From assembly GCF_043290135.1 (NCBI RefSeq), contig NC_134700.1:242925088-242989087 (forward strand): a stretch of 64,000 nt of DNA, written 5' to 3'. Within the stretch, counting starts at the first letter, position 1; every line of letters begins with the position of its first letter. The notes beneath the pieces were generated by a model. The model did not search any database. It was not told where the DNA came from and saw only the letters and a program-made list of their open reading frames with translations. The position numbers and the translations under genes are program-made. The DNA is from Rhipicephalus microplus. Its lineage: Eukaryota > Arthropoda > Arachnida > Ixodida > Ixodidae. Below are positions 50,155 to 63,129 of this stretch, piece by piece.

Positions 50155-50490
50155 GCAACGCTTGCACGCAACGGAGAGTGTATCCAACGCTTTGCTAAGA
50201 CGAGATGGTGGTGGCACCTACCCGTCGCCTCGCGTTCTACACCTTATCACCTCTGAGACAGGCGCGTACGGCCACGCGCTTTGTTTTCCAACAAGAACTG
50301 CCAGATCGCGCTCATGTTTCACGTGTGACGCGACTTGATGCACTCGTTTGCCTCCGCTGCACGCTCGAGGCACTCTAACGCAGTGCCTCCGGAATACCAT
50401 TCACCGATTTTCTTGCGCAGAACATCAAATAAATGTTTTGTTCACTCTCTCCACGCGCAAGACTATCGTCTTTCGACGACATTTGCAGAT
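50155..50490 (+). repeat. Unclassified interspersed repeat, copy 2
   Basis: The inverted partner of 12050-12385 (see that entry). Shared words include tggtggtggcacct, accgattttcttgcgcag and gactatcgtctttcg. Confidence 0.6.
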
Positions 50491-51349
50491 TACATGTAGA
50501 TACGGGGCCAATTTTTTTACAGTAATTTGTTGTTTTGCGTCTGGTAATGCTGAAACTGAATTGTAAATGTTCTAACGCATCGTATAATTAATGGCTAGCT
50601 TCAATAATTCAGAACGACTTTGCGTCAGTTCTGGCGATGATTCCCAGATAACCAATTCTTGGCCGTCATAGCAATGTAGATAAACATAATCCGCTGGTTG
50701 GCTTAATACACGGAAAATTGCTCGATAACGCCACACGTGCCAGCTTCAACACACGCACTCCATGCAAGCCGTCGCCCGCATTCCAGAGAGGAGGAATGCG
50801 TTGGTTGCCAGATCAGACCTCCTCGCCCGATGCAAAGGTCTCTACGTGCGCTAAAGCTTCGGTGACGCTGAACCATATGTTTTCAAATAGGGGGACCCAC
50901 GGGCGGTGAGGAATGAATTGATGCGAGTTATTTGAGCGCCCCCCCCCCCCCCTAGAAAAAAAAGCTCTCCTAGCGTAATCAGTCAAAACCACCCTGACAA
51001 CAGAGCGAGAGGGGGGGGGGCGAACAATTGTCATCGCCGGTTGCCACTAGCGGTATTGTGCGCTCCTCTCACATATTCTCTGACGTCGACAATACTCGCC
51101 TGACCTTTGCAACACCACGCGGAGTCCGCAGTATACGCAAAAAAATGTCGATTGAACCTGAACACTCAGGTGAGCACACCTTTACTTTAAAACCAAATTA
51201 AATAACCTATATAGACAACACACGTCACTGAGAATTGGTCAGTAGTCACTCTGCATACAGGACTCTCAAATAGCAAAAGCATCTCGAGTTTCTATATTTG
51301 GTGTTAGGGGTCCTTTAAGAAGTTCAGCTCAGTTTCTCCTTGTTCGACT
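50491..51349. other. Intergenic; C/G homopolymer runs near 50939 and 51011
   Basis: No gene is recognised. A run of about 14 C lies at 50939-50952 and a G run near 51011-51020. Confidence 0.45.
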
Positions 51350-51883
51350 TGGTCATGTACTACATCATTTGCCCTTTAGTAAATGCTGCGGTGCCTACAC
51401 AGCAAAGCATGGAGCCATTGGTTACAGTCCCTTCAACTTCTTTCTGTTCGACCAACCGGCAGCTTCCTTCAAACTATTCTGTTTTTCAGTATTCAAGTGC
51501 ACTCTTTTATTTCTCAGACTCTGTTCAGCGCAGAGGAAACACGGCGTGTAAATCAGCTTCATACGCTCATATCCCAGAAATGTTCCAAGATCACTTGCGA
51601 TTTGCAGAGCAACCATGTGTCGTACAACAAAGACGACACAGTTTGGCTCTGGACACCACTTCGCAAACGTGGCCTGTGTCATAAATTTCTAGCGAGTTAC
51701 ACTAGCTATTTTGTCACCGCGGATCGCCTAAGCAACCTGACGTATTCTATAGCTCGTCTCCTATCTCACGGCGACCGTTTTAGGAGGACGCAACTTGTTC
51801 CCGTCGCCCGCCTAAAGCACTGTCATCTTTGTGACTCCAAGTCAACGCATAGCCGTTACTCGCCCAGCGGGTTTCATCTGTGA
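51350..51883 (+). pseudogene. Gypsy integrase C-terminal fragment
   Basis: Three frames give successive integrase pieces: AKHGAIGYSPFNFFLFDQPA (about 51400-51460), the segment after the catalytic core; then NHVSYNKDDTVWLWTPLRKR and GLCHKFLASYTSYFVTADRL; and finally RRTQLVPVARLKHCH near 51815, the C-terminal end. Frameshifts and a deletion separate them, and the core with the catalytic Asp/Glu is missing. The orientation is opposite to elements B and C. Confidence 0.8.
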
Positions 51884-52358
51884 AGGAAGGATTTCTAAAT
51901 TTGAAGTTTATTTAAACACAGTCTTACAAGGTTTATTATTTTTTGTTACAATCATGCATGAAGCATATAAATGAGGAGTAAGAAATGCAGAAAAAAGCTG
52001 CGATATAAACGCACCAAGCGTCGCAAGGCTGTTACGCCAAAAATACAAGGACAAACAAAAAGGAGGAAAACGAAAAGCAGTGGTCTTCAGCGTGTATCGT
52101 TCGGTGTCAGCGCCGCAGACATTCAACTCTACTCCATCATCCCATATTTGAATAAACATACCTAATCATAACAATCATATCGCAAGAAAATATGCGCAAA
52201 AACTTGACAAAACGTAATAATGGTTTTTTGTTGGTTGTGATACATGGTGAAACTTGTGGCGCACGACAAAAAGCATGGACTTGACACCAATAAAGACATC
52301 GTACTTTTTTGTACGTGTCTTTTTTGCGCACCACACGCTTCGCTATATAGTAAACCAG
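51884..52358. other. Intergenic upstream of the LINE insertion
   Basis: AT-rich, with a basic low-complexity frame at 51971-52165. Nothing is recognised. The LINE target duplication begins at 52359. Confidence 0.5.
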
Positions 52359-52606
52359 CCCCGCAACGGGGGGGCGCTGCGAGCGCTCGATGGTGACGGA
52401 CGCACTCCACATCGCCTCCGTAGATTTTCTGCTATTTCTGCGGACATCCACCTTGGTACCCCTGAAACTTGGATTTATCGTCACCGCCAAGTTCTCCGCT
52501 TCGCCTAGACAACACCTTCGTCCAGGTGGGTCCAGTTTTGACAACTTGAGGGACGTCCTTCACTCCCGGCTACAACGCCGCCTCGCTAAGGGCTCTCAGC
52601 CCGGCG

Positions 52607-54439
52607 ATGGCCGCCGCTAACGTGGTTACGGGCTATGATCCTACCTCAAGCCAAATGCTGTCCATGGAGATTTCATCCTCCGAAAACACTATGCCATCAG
52701 AAGATGAATACCTCGACGACATGGTGAGACTGTGGCAATGCAAGCAAGCGAAATCGAAGTCTGCGTCTCAACAACAACGAGACGCCACGCCGGGCCACCA
52801 TTCCCCAGCCTTGCAAGGAACGCCGGCGCGCCATCCCTCCGGTGTTGTGCCTACCTCCGCTCCGTCCTCGCAGCCAGCGAAGCAACGCAAGTGGCGTCCG
52901 CGTCAAACTCCTCGCCTCTCTCGCGACGACTACATCGTAGTAGTGAAACCTCGCGTGCCCTGCGAGCTACGCACATTTGTCCCGGCCGATCGCGCGGGCG
53001 ATGCCATCCGCAGCTACCTCGGCGACCGGACTACTACGCAAATTCAAGTGTGGCCAATCTGGGAACAGAACATCTTGGTCTGTAGCACCACCATTTTGCC
53101 TATGGCACAGCGACTCCTCGGGGACTTCCAGCTGCAAGTGGGGGATCAGCAGCTGCCCGTTCGAGGCCACGTCAAGGCACCAGGGGATACATGCAAGGGC
53201 GTCATCAATGTAAACCCTGCTGAAAGCCCGGAGAAGATAAAGTCTGAACTGTATTGGCCTCAAGGTACCATCCTTGCGGTCCGCAAACTCGGAGATTCCG
53301 CGGCGGCGGTGGTGACTTTCGAGGGCACGAAGTTACCCCGCTTCCTCTTCTACCACTGCGTGGCGACGTATATCCGCGCCTACAAGAAAATGGTCCCTGT
53401 ATGCACCAAGTGCAGTACCATCGGTCATCGACCACCTCAGTGTCCTCACGCCGCTCCAACCCAGTGTGCCAAATGTGGAACCCCCGCACCTGCAGGTCTC
53501 AATGCCCACGACTGCCACCCCAAGTGCCTCCTCTGCCACGGCGCCCATGAGACTGGGACCAGTGGCTGCACGGCAAAATACCGAAAATATCGGAAACGCA
53601 AGCAGCCCTCAACATCTCCTCGAGGGACCACCTCATGTTCGTCACAGCCAGGCAGCAGCACAAACCTCCATCATTCGGCTCCACCACTCCACGCCGACTC
53701 TCAAGCATTCCCACCGCTCGAAGCACCAGCGGCGGTACCTCAGGTGAGCAGTTGGGCAGGGAAAGCTGCTTCTAAACCTCTCTCACCCCTTTCTGTCGAT
53801 CCTCCTTCTCCCGAACTTGCGGCCCTTCGCCAGCAAGTTGCGGCACTTCAAAAGCAAAATTCTCTTTTAACTAAACAACTCGAACTCTTAAATAAGCGAC
53901 TTCAACCCCAACAACAGTGTACTGCAAGGCCATCCGGTATTGCCTCCTCTGTCCAGGTGGCTACGCCAGCTACGTCCAAGATTAGTCCTCGCGCTAAGTC
54001 CACTCCCATTAAACCGCCGGTGCAAGCAGCCAAGTGTACTCCAGCACTCGGAACCGGTGCCACATCTACTCCAGAAGCTCTTGAGCCTCCTGGGGCACCT
54101 CAGGTTCTCTTGCCCGCTAACCAAACTCTCCCTAGCGAAGAGCACACCCCGCGCGTAGAGGAACGCCTCACGCGTGTCGAAGCTTCGATTAATCACCTCC
54201 TCACCAGCTTCTCGGTCCAACGCATAGTAGTAGAGGTTACCCAGGCTATTCAAGCCTGGGCAATCACCCAGTTTCAACCCAAGGCATCGCGTTCCCGCTC
54301 CTGCTCGGTGAGCAGTGAGGGTACAGCTCCACGGCGTCGTCGTAAGGTGGCTACCACCACCCCGCCGTCGGACAATCCGGCCTCCGTGCCCCTCCCTGCC
54401 TCTGAGGATTCCGAGCGGGACATGGAGGACCAAATGTAA
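52607..54439 (+). CDS. LINE ORF1 protein (CCHC RNA-binding, coiled coil)
   Basis: An intact 610-residue ORF. By analogy with other LINEs it coats element RNA. Residues 1-110 are low complexity (Ser/Pro/Gln). A conserved globular part follows (PRLSRDDYIVVVKPR to FLFYHCVATYIRAYKK). Then come three Cys-His clusters: CTKCSTIGHRPPQC at residues 266-279, CAKC...HDC from about residue 287, and CLLCHGAHETGTSGC. A heptad-like Leu stretch (ALRQQVAALQKQNSLLTKQL, about 405-424) suggests a coiled coil for multimerisation. The C-terminus is Ser/Arg-rich. ORF2 begins 17 bases later in another frame. The first ATG after the 5' UTR is used as the start. Confidence 0.92.
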   Translation: MAAANVVTGYDPTSSQMLSMEISSSENTMPSEDEYLDDMVRLWQCKQAKSKSASQQQRDATPGHHSPALQGTPARHPSGVVPTSAPSSQPAKQRKWRPRQTPRLSRDDYIVVVKPRVPCELRTFVPADRAGDAIRSYLGDRTTTQIQVWPIWEQNILVCSTTILPMAQRLLGDFQLQVGDQQLPVRGHVKAPGDTCKGVINVNPAESPEKIKSELYWPQGTILAVRKLGDSAAAVVTFEGTKLPRFLFYHCVATYIRAYKKMVPVCTKCSTIGHRPPQCPHAAPTQCAKCGTPAPAGLNAHDCHPKCLLCHGAHETGTSGCTAKYRKYRKRKQPSTSPRGTTSCSSQPGSSTNLHHSAPPLHADSQAFPPLEAPAAVPQVSSWAGKAASKPLSPLSVDPPSPELAALRQQVAALQKQNSLLTKQLELLNKRLQPQQQCTARPSGIASSVQVATPATSKISPRAKSTPIKPPVQAAKCTPALGTGATSTPEALEPPGAPQVLLPANQTLPSEEHTPRVEERLTRVEASINHLLTSFSVQRIVVEVTQAIQAWAITQFQPKASRSRSCSVSSEGTAPRRRRKVATTTPPSDNPASVPLPASEDSERDMEDQM

Positions 54440-54456
54440 AACCTAGGACAGTCACG

Positions 54457-56800
54457 ATGGCTACCAATCATACGTCCCGTTCAAACATTGCGTCTAAATT
54501 CGAGATCATACAGTGGAACCCTGGAGGCTTCGGGAACAGGCGAAAGCGTTCACACCTTTCCCTTTTCCTCAGCTCACTTGGCTCTCAGCCGGCCGTCTTG
54601 GCGCTCCAAGAATCTGGCCCTGCTCCATCCCTTTCTGGATACTGCTCCTATGTAGGCGGCACCACCACATGCCTCCTCGTGCATAAAGCTTGCACGGCGA
54701 TACAGATCGACCTCGATCTGGATCTTCCTTACGACTACTGCATGATATCAGTGCTGTCTCAGCGGAGGGGCCAACCATCAATACATATCTTAAACGTGTA
54801 CTGTCCCCCTCGCCTTGCGAGGGCTTCGTTTGCGCATCTCTTCCATCGGGCACTGCGTATAGCGGCCCGACAACCACTGGTGATTGTCGGGGACTTTAAT
54901 GCCCTCAGCCCTCACTGGGGTTACCACTACGAGAAGGCCCGGGGCAGAGAGCTCAAGGAGCTCATTTCCTCGCTGAGCCTGACGCTTCTTACCGATCCGG
55001 CACAACCCACACGTTCCGGCAACTCGGTCACGCGAGACACATGCCCCGACCTCTCCCTCACCCGTCACATCCGCGATGCTACATGGGAAAATTTAGGCGA
55101 AAACTTAGGCAGCGATCACTTTTTACTCCGCATTTTGTTCACACCGCGGCAGAAAATGCGCCAACACTGGGGCCAAGCCCGTCTCACCGATTGGACTCAG
55201 TTCAGAATGCAACCATTCCCCGCCAGCCTCTCCTCGACCGAATATGCAGCGTGGGCATCATACGCTCTTCATATGAAACAAGCGAACACTCGCACCCTTG
55301 CAACCTCTAATTTGACTCCTGCAATCGATCCTAACCTCCTACATCTTTGGCACGCTCGCCGCGGGCTCACAAGGCGCTTGAAACGCAACAAACTTAATCG
55401 GAAACTTCGCGCTCGCATTGAGGCGCTCACTGCAGAGGCGGCCGCATACTCCGCACAACTTTCCGATGCTAACTGGGCAGACACCTGTTCGAAGGCTGCA
55501 AACCAGATGAGCTCCAAGAGTGCGTGGCGACTCTTTAGAAGCCTTCTCGATCCCTCCACCACCAGGGGAGAAACGCAACGCCAGCTCCACCGTGTTCTGC
55601 ATGCCTTTCAGGGCAGTACGGATGAACTCGCGCGAGAACTTTGTGACCGCTACATCTGCCGCAAAATTGATCCCGCAGGCCCAGCATATACGTATCCCGG
55701 CGCCCCTAACACCGACCTCGACGCCCCATGCACGCTTTCTAATTTACGATTTGCACTCACGAAAATGCGACGGGGCACGGCCCCTGGACGCGACGGAATC
55801 ACAGTATCGCTCCTGGCAAATCTTCCCGACCAAGCACACCTCTCGCTACTCCAGCTTATAAATTCGATATCGGACGGTTCTCCGCTTCCAACGGAATGGA
55901 CCACATCGGTCGTGACATTCATTCCCAAATCGGCAAAGTCCGTTAGTATTGAGGGACTGAGACCCATCTCACTTACGTCTTGCGCAGGCAAACTCATGGA
56001 AACCATGGTTCGCGAACGCCTTTCCGCCTACTTGGAGGCCAGGAGCACCTTTGCCGACACGATGTTTGGCTTTCGCCCGCATCTGTCGGCGCTCCAGCTT
56101 CAACACGATATCATAGAGCCGACTTTTATGCGCCATAACGATAAAGCCGTGCTCGCTCTCGATCTCCGCGGGGCGTTCGACAACGTCAAACACAGCACTA
56201 TACTCACTAACCTGTCTACCACAAACTGCGGGCAGAAGACTTTCAACTACAATCGCGCCTTTCTATCACATCGCACCGCCTTCATTCGCCTTAATTCTAC
56301 CGAACACGGCCCGTACTTATTAGGCACGCGGGGTACACCTCAAGGGGCAGTCCTGTCTCCTCTGCTTTTTAACCTGGCGATGATGAACCTCCCCTCTCTT
56401 CTAAGCGAGGTCGAGGGAATACAACACGCACTATATGCGGACGATATCACAATCTGGACCAACACCGGCTCCTTAGCGCAAATCGAAGAACGCCTGCAAA
56501 AGGCTGCCCTTCTGGTGGACACCTACGCAGGTTCATGCGGCCTGGAGTGCTCTCCAGCTAAATCGGCTCTTCTTTCAGTCTCTCCGCTACCGCCGCCTCA
56601 AATTATTCTTTCGTCCGGGCCCGTCTCGTCAGTGCAAAATATTCGGGTTCTTGGCCTTCACCTCACATCGTCCTTGGATCCAAAGGGCACAATAGCAGGC
56701 CTCAGACGCACCAGCGAACAGGTGAGCCGCATGATACGGCGAGTTTCTACCAAGCGCGGCGGCCTCCGCGGGTCTCAGTCCCTCCGATTGGTCCACGCGT
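54457..56800 (+). CDS. LINE ORF2, endonuclease and reverse transcriptase part (frameshifted at end)
   Basis: The ATG at 54457 opens an APE-type endonuclease: QWNPGGFGNR near residue 19, the metal-binding Glu in LALQES, GDFNALSPHWG with Asp at residue 146, and SDHFLL near residue 222. This domain nicks target DNA. RT follows: GTAPGRDGIT, LRPISLTSCAGKLMETMV, ALDLRGAFDNVKHS, GTPQGAVLSPLLFNL and the catalytic YADD at residues 660-663. The frame is correct to LRLVHAF near 56800, then shifts +1. The open frame itself runs on to 56976 as nonsense. About 17 bases appear to be missing at the break, judging by related proteins. Confidence 0.93.
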
Positions 56801-57976
56801 TTGTACGCCTTGCCTTACCTTCGCCTGCGTCGTCGACACGAGCACCAGCTGGACGTCCTTCTTCGTTCAGTATACAAACGCGCTCTGGACCTACCTATTG
56901 CAACTTCCAACAGCCGATTCACGGCTCTGGGGGTACACAACACCTTTGCAGAGATGCGCGAAGCTCATCGCGTTAACCAAATCAATCGACTGCCACAGGC
57001 GCCTTCAGGGCGCCGTCTTCTACACAGACTTGGCCTTAACCCTATATCTGACCAAGACCCTCTGCAGCCGGTACCAGAGCTCTGGCGTCAAAAGCTATGG
57101 GTGGAACCTCTACCCCGTAATATGAACCCTGACCTCCATTCTGGCCGTAGACTAGCACGCGCCGCGGCCCTTCATACGCGACACTCCGATCGTCCTGGTG
57201 TTTTCTACGTGGACGTCTCGGGTCCCTCCCCCTCGGGTCACTTCACGGCTGCCGTGATTACAGAGGGCAAACACGTAGATGGCCTCTCCTTTCGAGCAGA
57301 CACAGTAACGCACGCTGAAGAGGTTGCCATAGCTTTGGCCGCCTCTCACCCTGCCTCACGCACCATCCTGACGGACTCGCGCTCGGCCTGTTCTCAGTAC
57401 CTTCAGGGTTCCATTGCTCCGCTGGCGGCTAGCCTACTACAGGCAACCTCTTGGCGCTTTAACCCTCATCCCATTCGTATAGTGTGGACCCCAGGCCACC
57501 CGGGCCTGCCCGGCAACGAGGCGGCAAATGCCGCTGCCCGCGCTTCTCCTGTCCGGGCCGTTGCCCCTCCATGTCCCGAGACGGAATCTGGCAATACCAA
57601 CCTGACGCGCTTTCGCGAAATTTTGGCTTATTACCGGGCTTCGCGCCGCCTCTACCCGGACCCCGCACGCGGTTTGGAGAAAGCGGACGAACGACTGCTA
57701 CGCCGCCTGCAAACGAACACCTTTATCAGTCCGGCGGTCGCCAGGCACTTTTTGCCGGAAATCAATGGCACCTGCTCGACCTGTCATGTGCTCGCCGACA
57801 CATATCACGTCGTAGCATCGTGCCCAGTTAATCCCGTCCCTTTCTCACCCCCTTTTCTTATCCCAACTAGAGAGGCTTGGGAGGAGCACCTGCTCGGCTG
57901 CTCTACCTTGGCTGCACAACGCTCCTTGGTGGAGCGCGCACGGGCAGCTTCCAGCTCCACTGGCGTCCCGGAATAG
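56801..57976 (+). pseudogene. LINE ORF2, RNase H and C-terminal zinc part (out of frame)
   Basis: This continues ORF2 in the +1 frame from YALPYLRLRRRHEHQLDVLL. RNase H segments are GVFYVDVSG, HAEEVAIALA, ILTDSRSACS and WTPGHPGLPGNEAAN, in the normal order, with Asn where many RNases H have the last Asp. The C-terminus has a Cys-His cluster, CSTCHVLADTYHVVASC. It has no start codon of its own (the frame begins at TTG), so it would be translated only if the frameshift were bypassed. Confidence 0.9.
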
Positions 57977-58080
57977 GGTCTTGCCACTCTAGCACGCCGA
58001 TGGGCCACGTCGGCACTCTCTAGTAGACTTTTTCTGAAATAAATGTTTTTTACCACCACCACCACCACCACCCCGCAACG

Positions 58081-59612
<1,532 letters not shown>

Positions 59613-59932
59613 TTTGGTATGTATGTATGCATGTATGCATGTATGCATGTATGCATGTATGCATGTATGCATGTATGCATGTATGCATGTATGTATGCAT
59701 GTATGCATGTATGCATGTATGTATGCATGTATGCATGTATGTATGCATGTATGCATGTATGTATGCATGTATGTATGCATGCATGCATGCATGTATGCAT
59801 GCATGTATGTATGTATGTATGTATGTATGTATGTATGTATGTATGTATGTATGTATGTATGTATGTATGTATGTATGTATGTATGTATGTATGTATGTAT
59901 GTATGTATGTATGTATGTATGTATGTATGTAT
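59613..59932. repeat. Compound (ATGT)n/(ATGC)n microsatellite
   Basis: About 320 bp of ATGT and ATGCATGT units: mixed in the left half, pure ATGT in the right half. It directly continues the 3' side of the tRNA-like SINE at 59933. Confidence 0.98.
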
Positions 59933-60125
59933 GCCTATCACTCGGCAGCCTAATATTTTACCGATGAGTTACGCCGGGGCTTATAACTTGTCAAACTTGC
60001 TTTAGGCAGGCATGACCTAGCACCAATGTCATAGGGGAGCTCGAACCTGAGTCCGTTGGGTGCCAGCCCAGTATTTTATCACTGAGCTACACCGGTGCTT
60101 GTGACTTGTTGTCAAACTTGTCTTG
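59933..60125 (-). mobile_element. Tandem tRNA-like SINE (at least two units)
   Basis: On the minus strand a tRNA-like head starts near 60100 with an A box at 60076-60089 (TAGCTCAGTGATAA) and a B box at 60036-60047 (GGTTCGAGCTCC). The segment TGGG-CTGGCAC-CCA can form an anticodon stem with a 7-base loop, and the ends agcaccg/tggtgct can pair. A linker, gcaagtttgacaagttata, leads to a second, decayed head (cgtaactcatcggtaaaata). A matching linker, gacaagtttgacaacaagtc, precedes the first head. The array ends in the (CATA)n tract. The units resemble tRNA-Ala but are not a clean tRNA gene. Confidence 0.7.
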
Positions 60126-60965
60126 GGCAGGCTTGATGTCGGGAAATCAATCGCGTCAATACGACTTATAAATCGTTTCACAACAGCGAAAGAACAACCA
60201 GTCGTCGCACAATGTGAATGGGGTAACGAGTGGGTCGTCCAATGCTCCAACCCATTACAAAAGCTTGTCCTTGTTCACCTATTATTCACTCCGGCGCATG
60301 CCCACTTCAGGCACAGTTCCTCATTGTCGTCAGCTCTTGCATGAACAATCGGCACACAATTCCTTGCAAGTGTTTAGCGGATACCACGCTTCTAAAAAGA
60401 ATGACGAAAAATAGCAAAGCGCATACCCGCCTACTACCCAAAAATTTATTATTAATGCACTCGTGGGTGCCAAGCAGGTGTGCTTCCAGTAGTTACTCAA
60501 TGAGTGTTTTGAAAAGGCTCTGAAAGGCCGCTCTTCTAGCTTTCACTGTGACTGCGCTGTGTGTATACCGCACAGGCCTGGCGTTCTTTGTGTGTGTGTT
60601 CTGCAAGGTTGTATCTTTATTTCAGCGGCTAAGACGCTCAGAGCTCATTTCATCCAACACAATACGACGAAGACTTTTTTTCCCGTTTTTACAAAAGGAG
60701 CATGAAAAACGGATCACACGCCCGAGCTCTGTGCATGTATAAACTTTTTACACTTCTTTCCCGAGCTAGCTCATGTGCTGGCCTCGGGAACCACCGCTAA
60801 TCGGTGACATAATTACCACGCTATGGCGCCAGTCCTTTCTGTCTGGTGCAAGCCATGCGTTGGTCTTCTCTGAGCGGAGAGGCGCATTCGGACATGTACA
60901 GACAACACACGCCACACGTGGCGCTAGCACACGACCCCGCGCTTCGCCTGTATTCCCAGAAATGT
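60126..60965. other. Intergenic, nothing recognised
   Basis: Short frames only. No tRNA or repeat family recognised outside the flanking elements. Confidence 0.45.
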
Positions 60966-61053
60966 ATGTAGCGCGAGGCGAAAAAACGAACACAGGAAAT
61001 AATAGACTGAGAAGACAGAGCGCTTGTGTTCGTTTTTTCGCCTCGCGCTACAT
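60966..61053. repeat. Perfect 29-bp inverted repeat with 30-bp spacer
   Basis: Arms 60966-60994 and 61025-61053 are exact reverse complements (atgtagcgcgaggcg ... cgcctcgcgctacat). The spacer is gaaataatagactgagaagac plus nine more bases. It could be the ends of a collapsed MITE or a foldback fragment. Confidence 0.9.
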
Positions 61054-63129
61054 AAGTTTCTTTCAAATGTTTCACCAACAAGCCCACATCACCACTCTTG
61101 TGTATTCACAGGCCACGCCTGACAATCCCCTCCTCCATGAGCTTCCTTCTGTCTGGCGCCAGGCTCCGGAAACTCTCAAGTTCCAGCGACTGCTGCAGAG
61201 GGCGAAAAAATCAAAAAACGTGTGTCCTATTGAGATGAGCGTCTACTGTAGCTATATTGACTCCTTTTTCAGCGGTCGGATCAGTTCGCATTTTCTTGGG
61301 AGCGGTGCTCAACGTGGCCAGAGACTTTGATTGAGAACGCATCGAAAGAACTAAGAAGCCTATAGTTAGTGCGTCATTTTTCATGAAGCAAGTAGGGATC
61401 CCCTTTTCGTTGGTTCTGGCATCAATACTTCGACTCCGTGTGAGTGATGTGCTCTGTGCCTTTGTGTATTCATGTGCTCCTTTCCAACACTCGACTACAG
61501 AGCATACGTTCTTGAGCTTGCTAACGACGAGCTTCAGCGCGTTTTCGTCATCACTTGCGAGATGGCACGAAAGTGGCGCAAAGGGTGCGCTCTAAAAGGC
61601 TAAAGGTCACATGCACGCACGCCTCCACAGGCCATGGTTACTCGTACGCGAGCGCTGATCTCATGATTAGGGTGCCTTGTACGTATTTTGCTTCCACCGC
61701 AAGTTTCCTTTGAAGTTACAGTTGTTAAAGACCGCAAGAAGGTCCCAAGCTTCACTAGCTGCAGCGGCCGCGTTTACAATAGAAGCGCGCTGCTCACACG
61801 CGAAGTAACGATTGCGACAGTTGCTCGCGTTCATAGTTTCGTACAGTATATTGTATATATGAAACTCCATGTTCGCGTTCGCGCTGTGTGTACTTGTGCA
61901 TTACTTTCGTGCGTCTTTCTTTGTGTTCGATCAGCGCTTCAAGTGTCCAGCTGTGATTGGTCCGCACTCGTCCTGCGTACGTTCATTTTGTGCCTCTTTT
62001 CTGCTTGACGTGCGCGCGGCAAGTTTCAAGTTGCTGCCTTTCTTCGCGTGACCTTTTATATGTGTTGCTGTAGCATTCATTCTCTCACCCTTGTGGCCAA
62101 ACAATGCACAATAAACGCTCAATTACCTCTGTGAAGACAACTTTCACTCTCGTGTATTCCAATTCCTATGACAGAGGGATCATTGATGGTTTTTTTTCGT
62201 TACTTATATAGTGTCAACATTCTGACTCGGTATTCGTGTCTTTTATGGCGTTTGGATAGTCTAGTGTAATTTTTTCCCCGACCATGCGACGATGACTGTT
62301 GCGCAAGATCAGAAGATTAGACGGCGCTGCAAATTGGCACCGACCTCTCCTTATATACTTTTAATAAACGAAAATACAAGAGCTTCCCTCTGTGAGGACA
62401 CATATGGAGGGTACATGTCGCAATAATTTTCTTTACGAATGAGTGCTTTTGAGAACACGCAATGGCATGCTATATCGCATGAGTGAACTGCACAACAGTG
62501 AGCAAGAAAGCCTAGCTTCATCCTCGTAACTTGTCATCTCTGATGACAATCAGATTAATGTTCACTTCCTGAAATATAATGTTCACTTCTTCACAGCTAA
62601 GAATTCAGCAAAAAGTAATAATATAAAAATATAATATTAACAAATATCACACTGGTTGTGAGGAAAAAATTCCAACACCGACCATTTCTTTATTTTGCGA
62701 AAAATCAGTTGTCTTCACATCAGTCGTGCAAATCAATATCAAGGCATCTTAAAACACTAAAGTATGTAACTTCAGTCGTTGAGAAATATGTCATGATATA
62801 TGGCCAATGAAGCTGACCTGTTACTTAGTACCACTGTAGTACCCGACCTGTTATTCATTACCATTAATGGGTCTAATAGCTGCTGTGTAAAAGTCACTTG
62901 TGGTGTTTGGCACTGCATGTCTTGGCACATTAAAAAAAGCAAGTCTGGTTTACTGATAAATATGCATTGATGTCATCTTATCGGGGACTCACAAGGGCTT
63001 AAAAAAGTTGGAACTGTTAATAACTTACATCTAGTTTCCAAAGAAGAAAATTGGGATTCCTAGTATAGAACTGCATTTGCTACACATGTTGGTAACCCAA
63101 GGCACCGAGAATTCCTTGGCATTCAAGTA
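61054..63129. other. Intergenic, nothing recognised
   Basis: About 2 kb. An open stretch at 61100-61330 (containing PLLHELPSVWRQAPETLKFQ) is unassigned. Several AATAAA words (for example near 62110 and 62363) have no gene attached. Confidence 0.4.

Larger units (their letters stand above)
52369..58070 (+). mobile_element. Full-length non-LTR retrotransposon (I group)
   Basis: A perfect 10-bp target duplication, ccccgcaacg, is at 52359-52368 and 58071-58080, so both ends are defined. The 5' UTR starts with a G run and gcgctgcgagcgctcgatgg. ORF1 and ORF2 follow, then a short 3' UTR with an aataaa word (about 58038) and an (ACC)n tail. The element is GC-richer than its flanks. An RNase H domain after RT places it in the I/LOA/Tad-like group of LINEs. 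Its only obvious lesion is a frameshift near 56800. Confidence 0.95.

Noticed and set aside
52697..53550. Several 90-120 codon frames opposite or out of phase with LINE ORF1
   Set aside because: Shadow frames of a GC-rich true ORF.
60030..60100. Possible tRNA-Ala gene on the minus strand
   Set aside because: The T arm does not pair well, and the unit is repeated in decayed form with a SINE-like linker and microsatellite tail, so a tRNA-derived SINE fits better.
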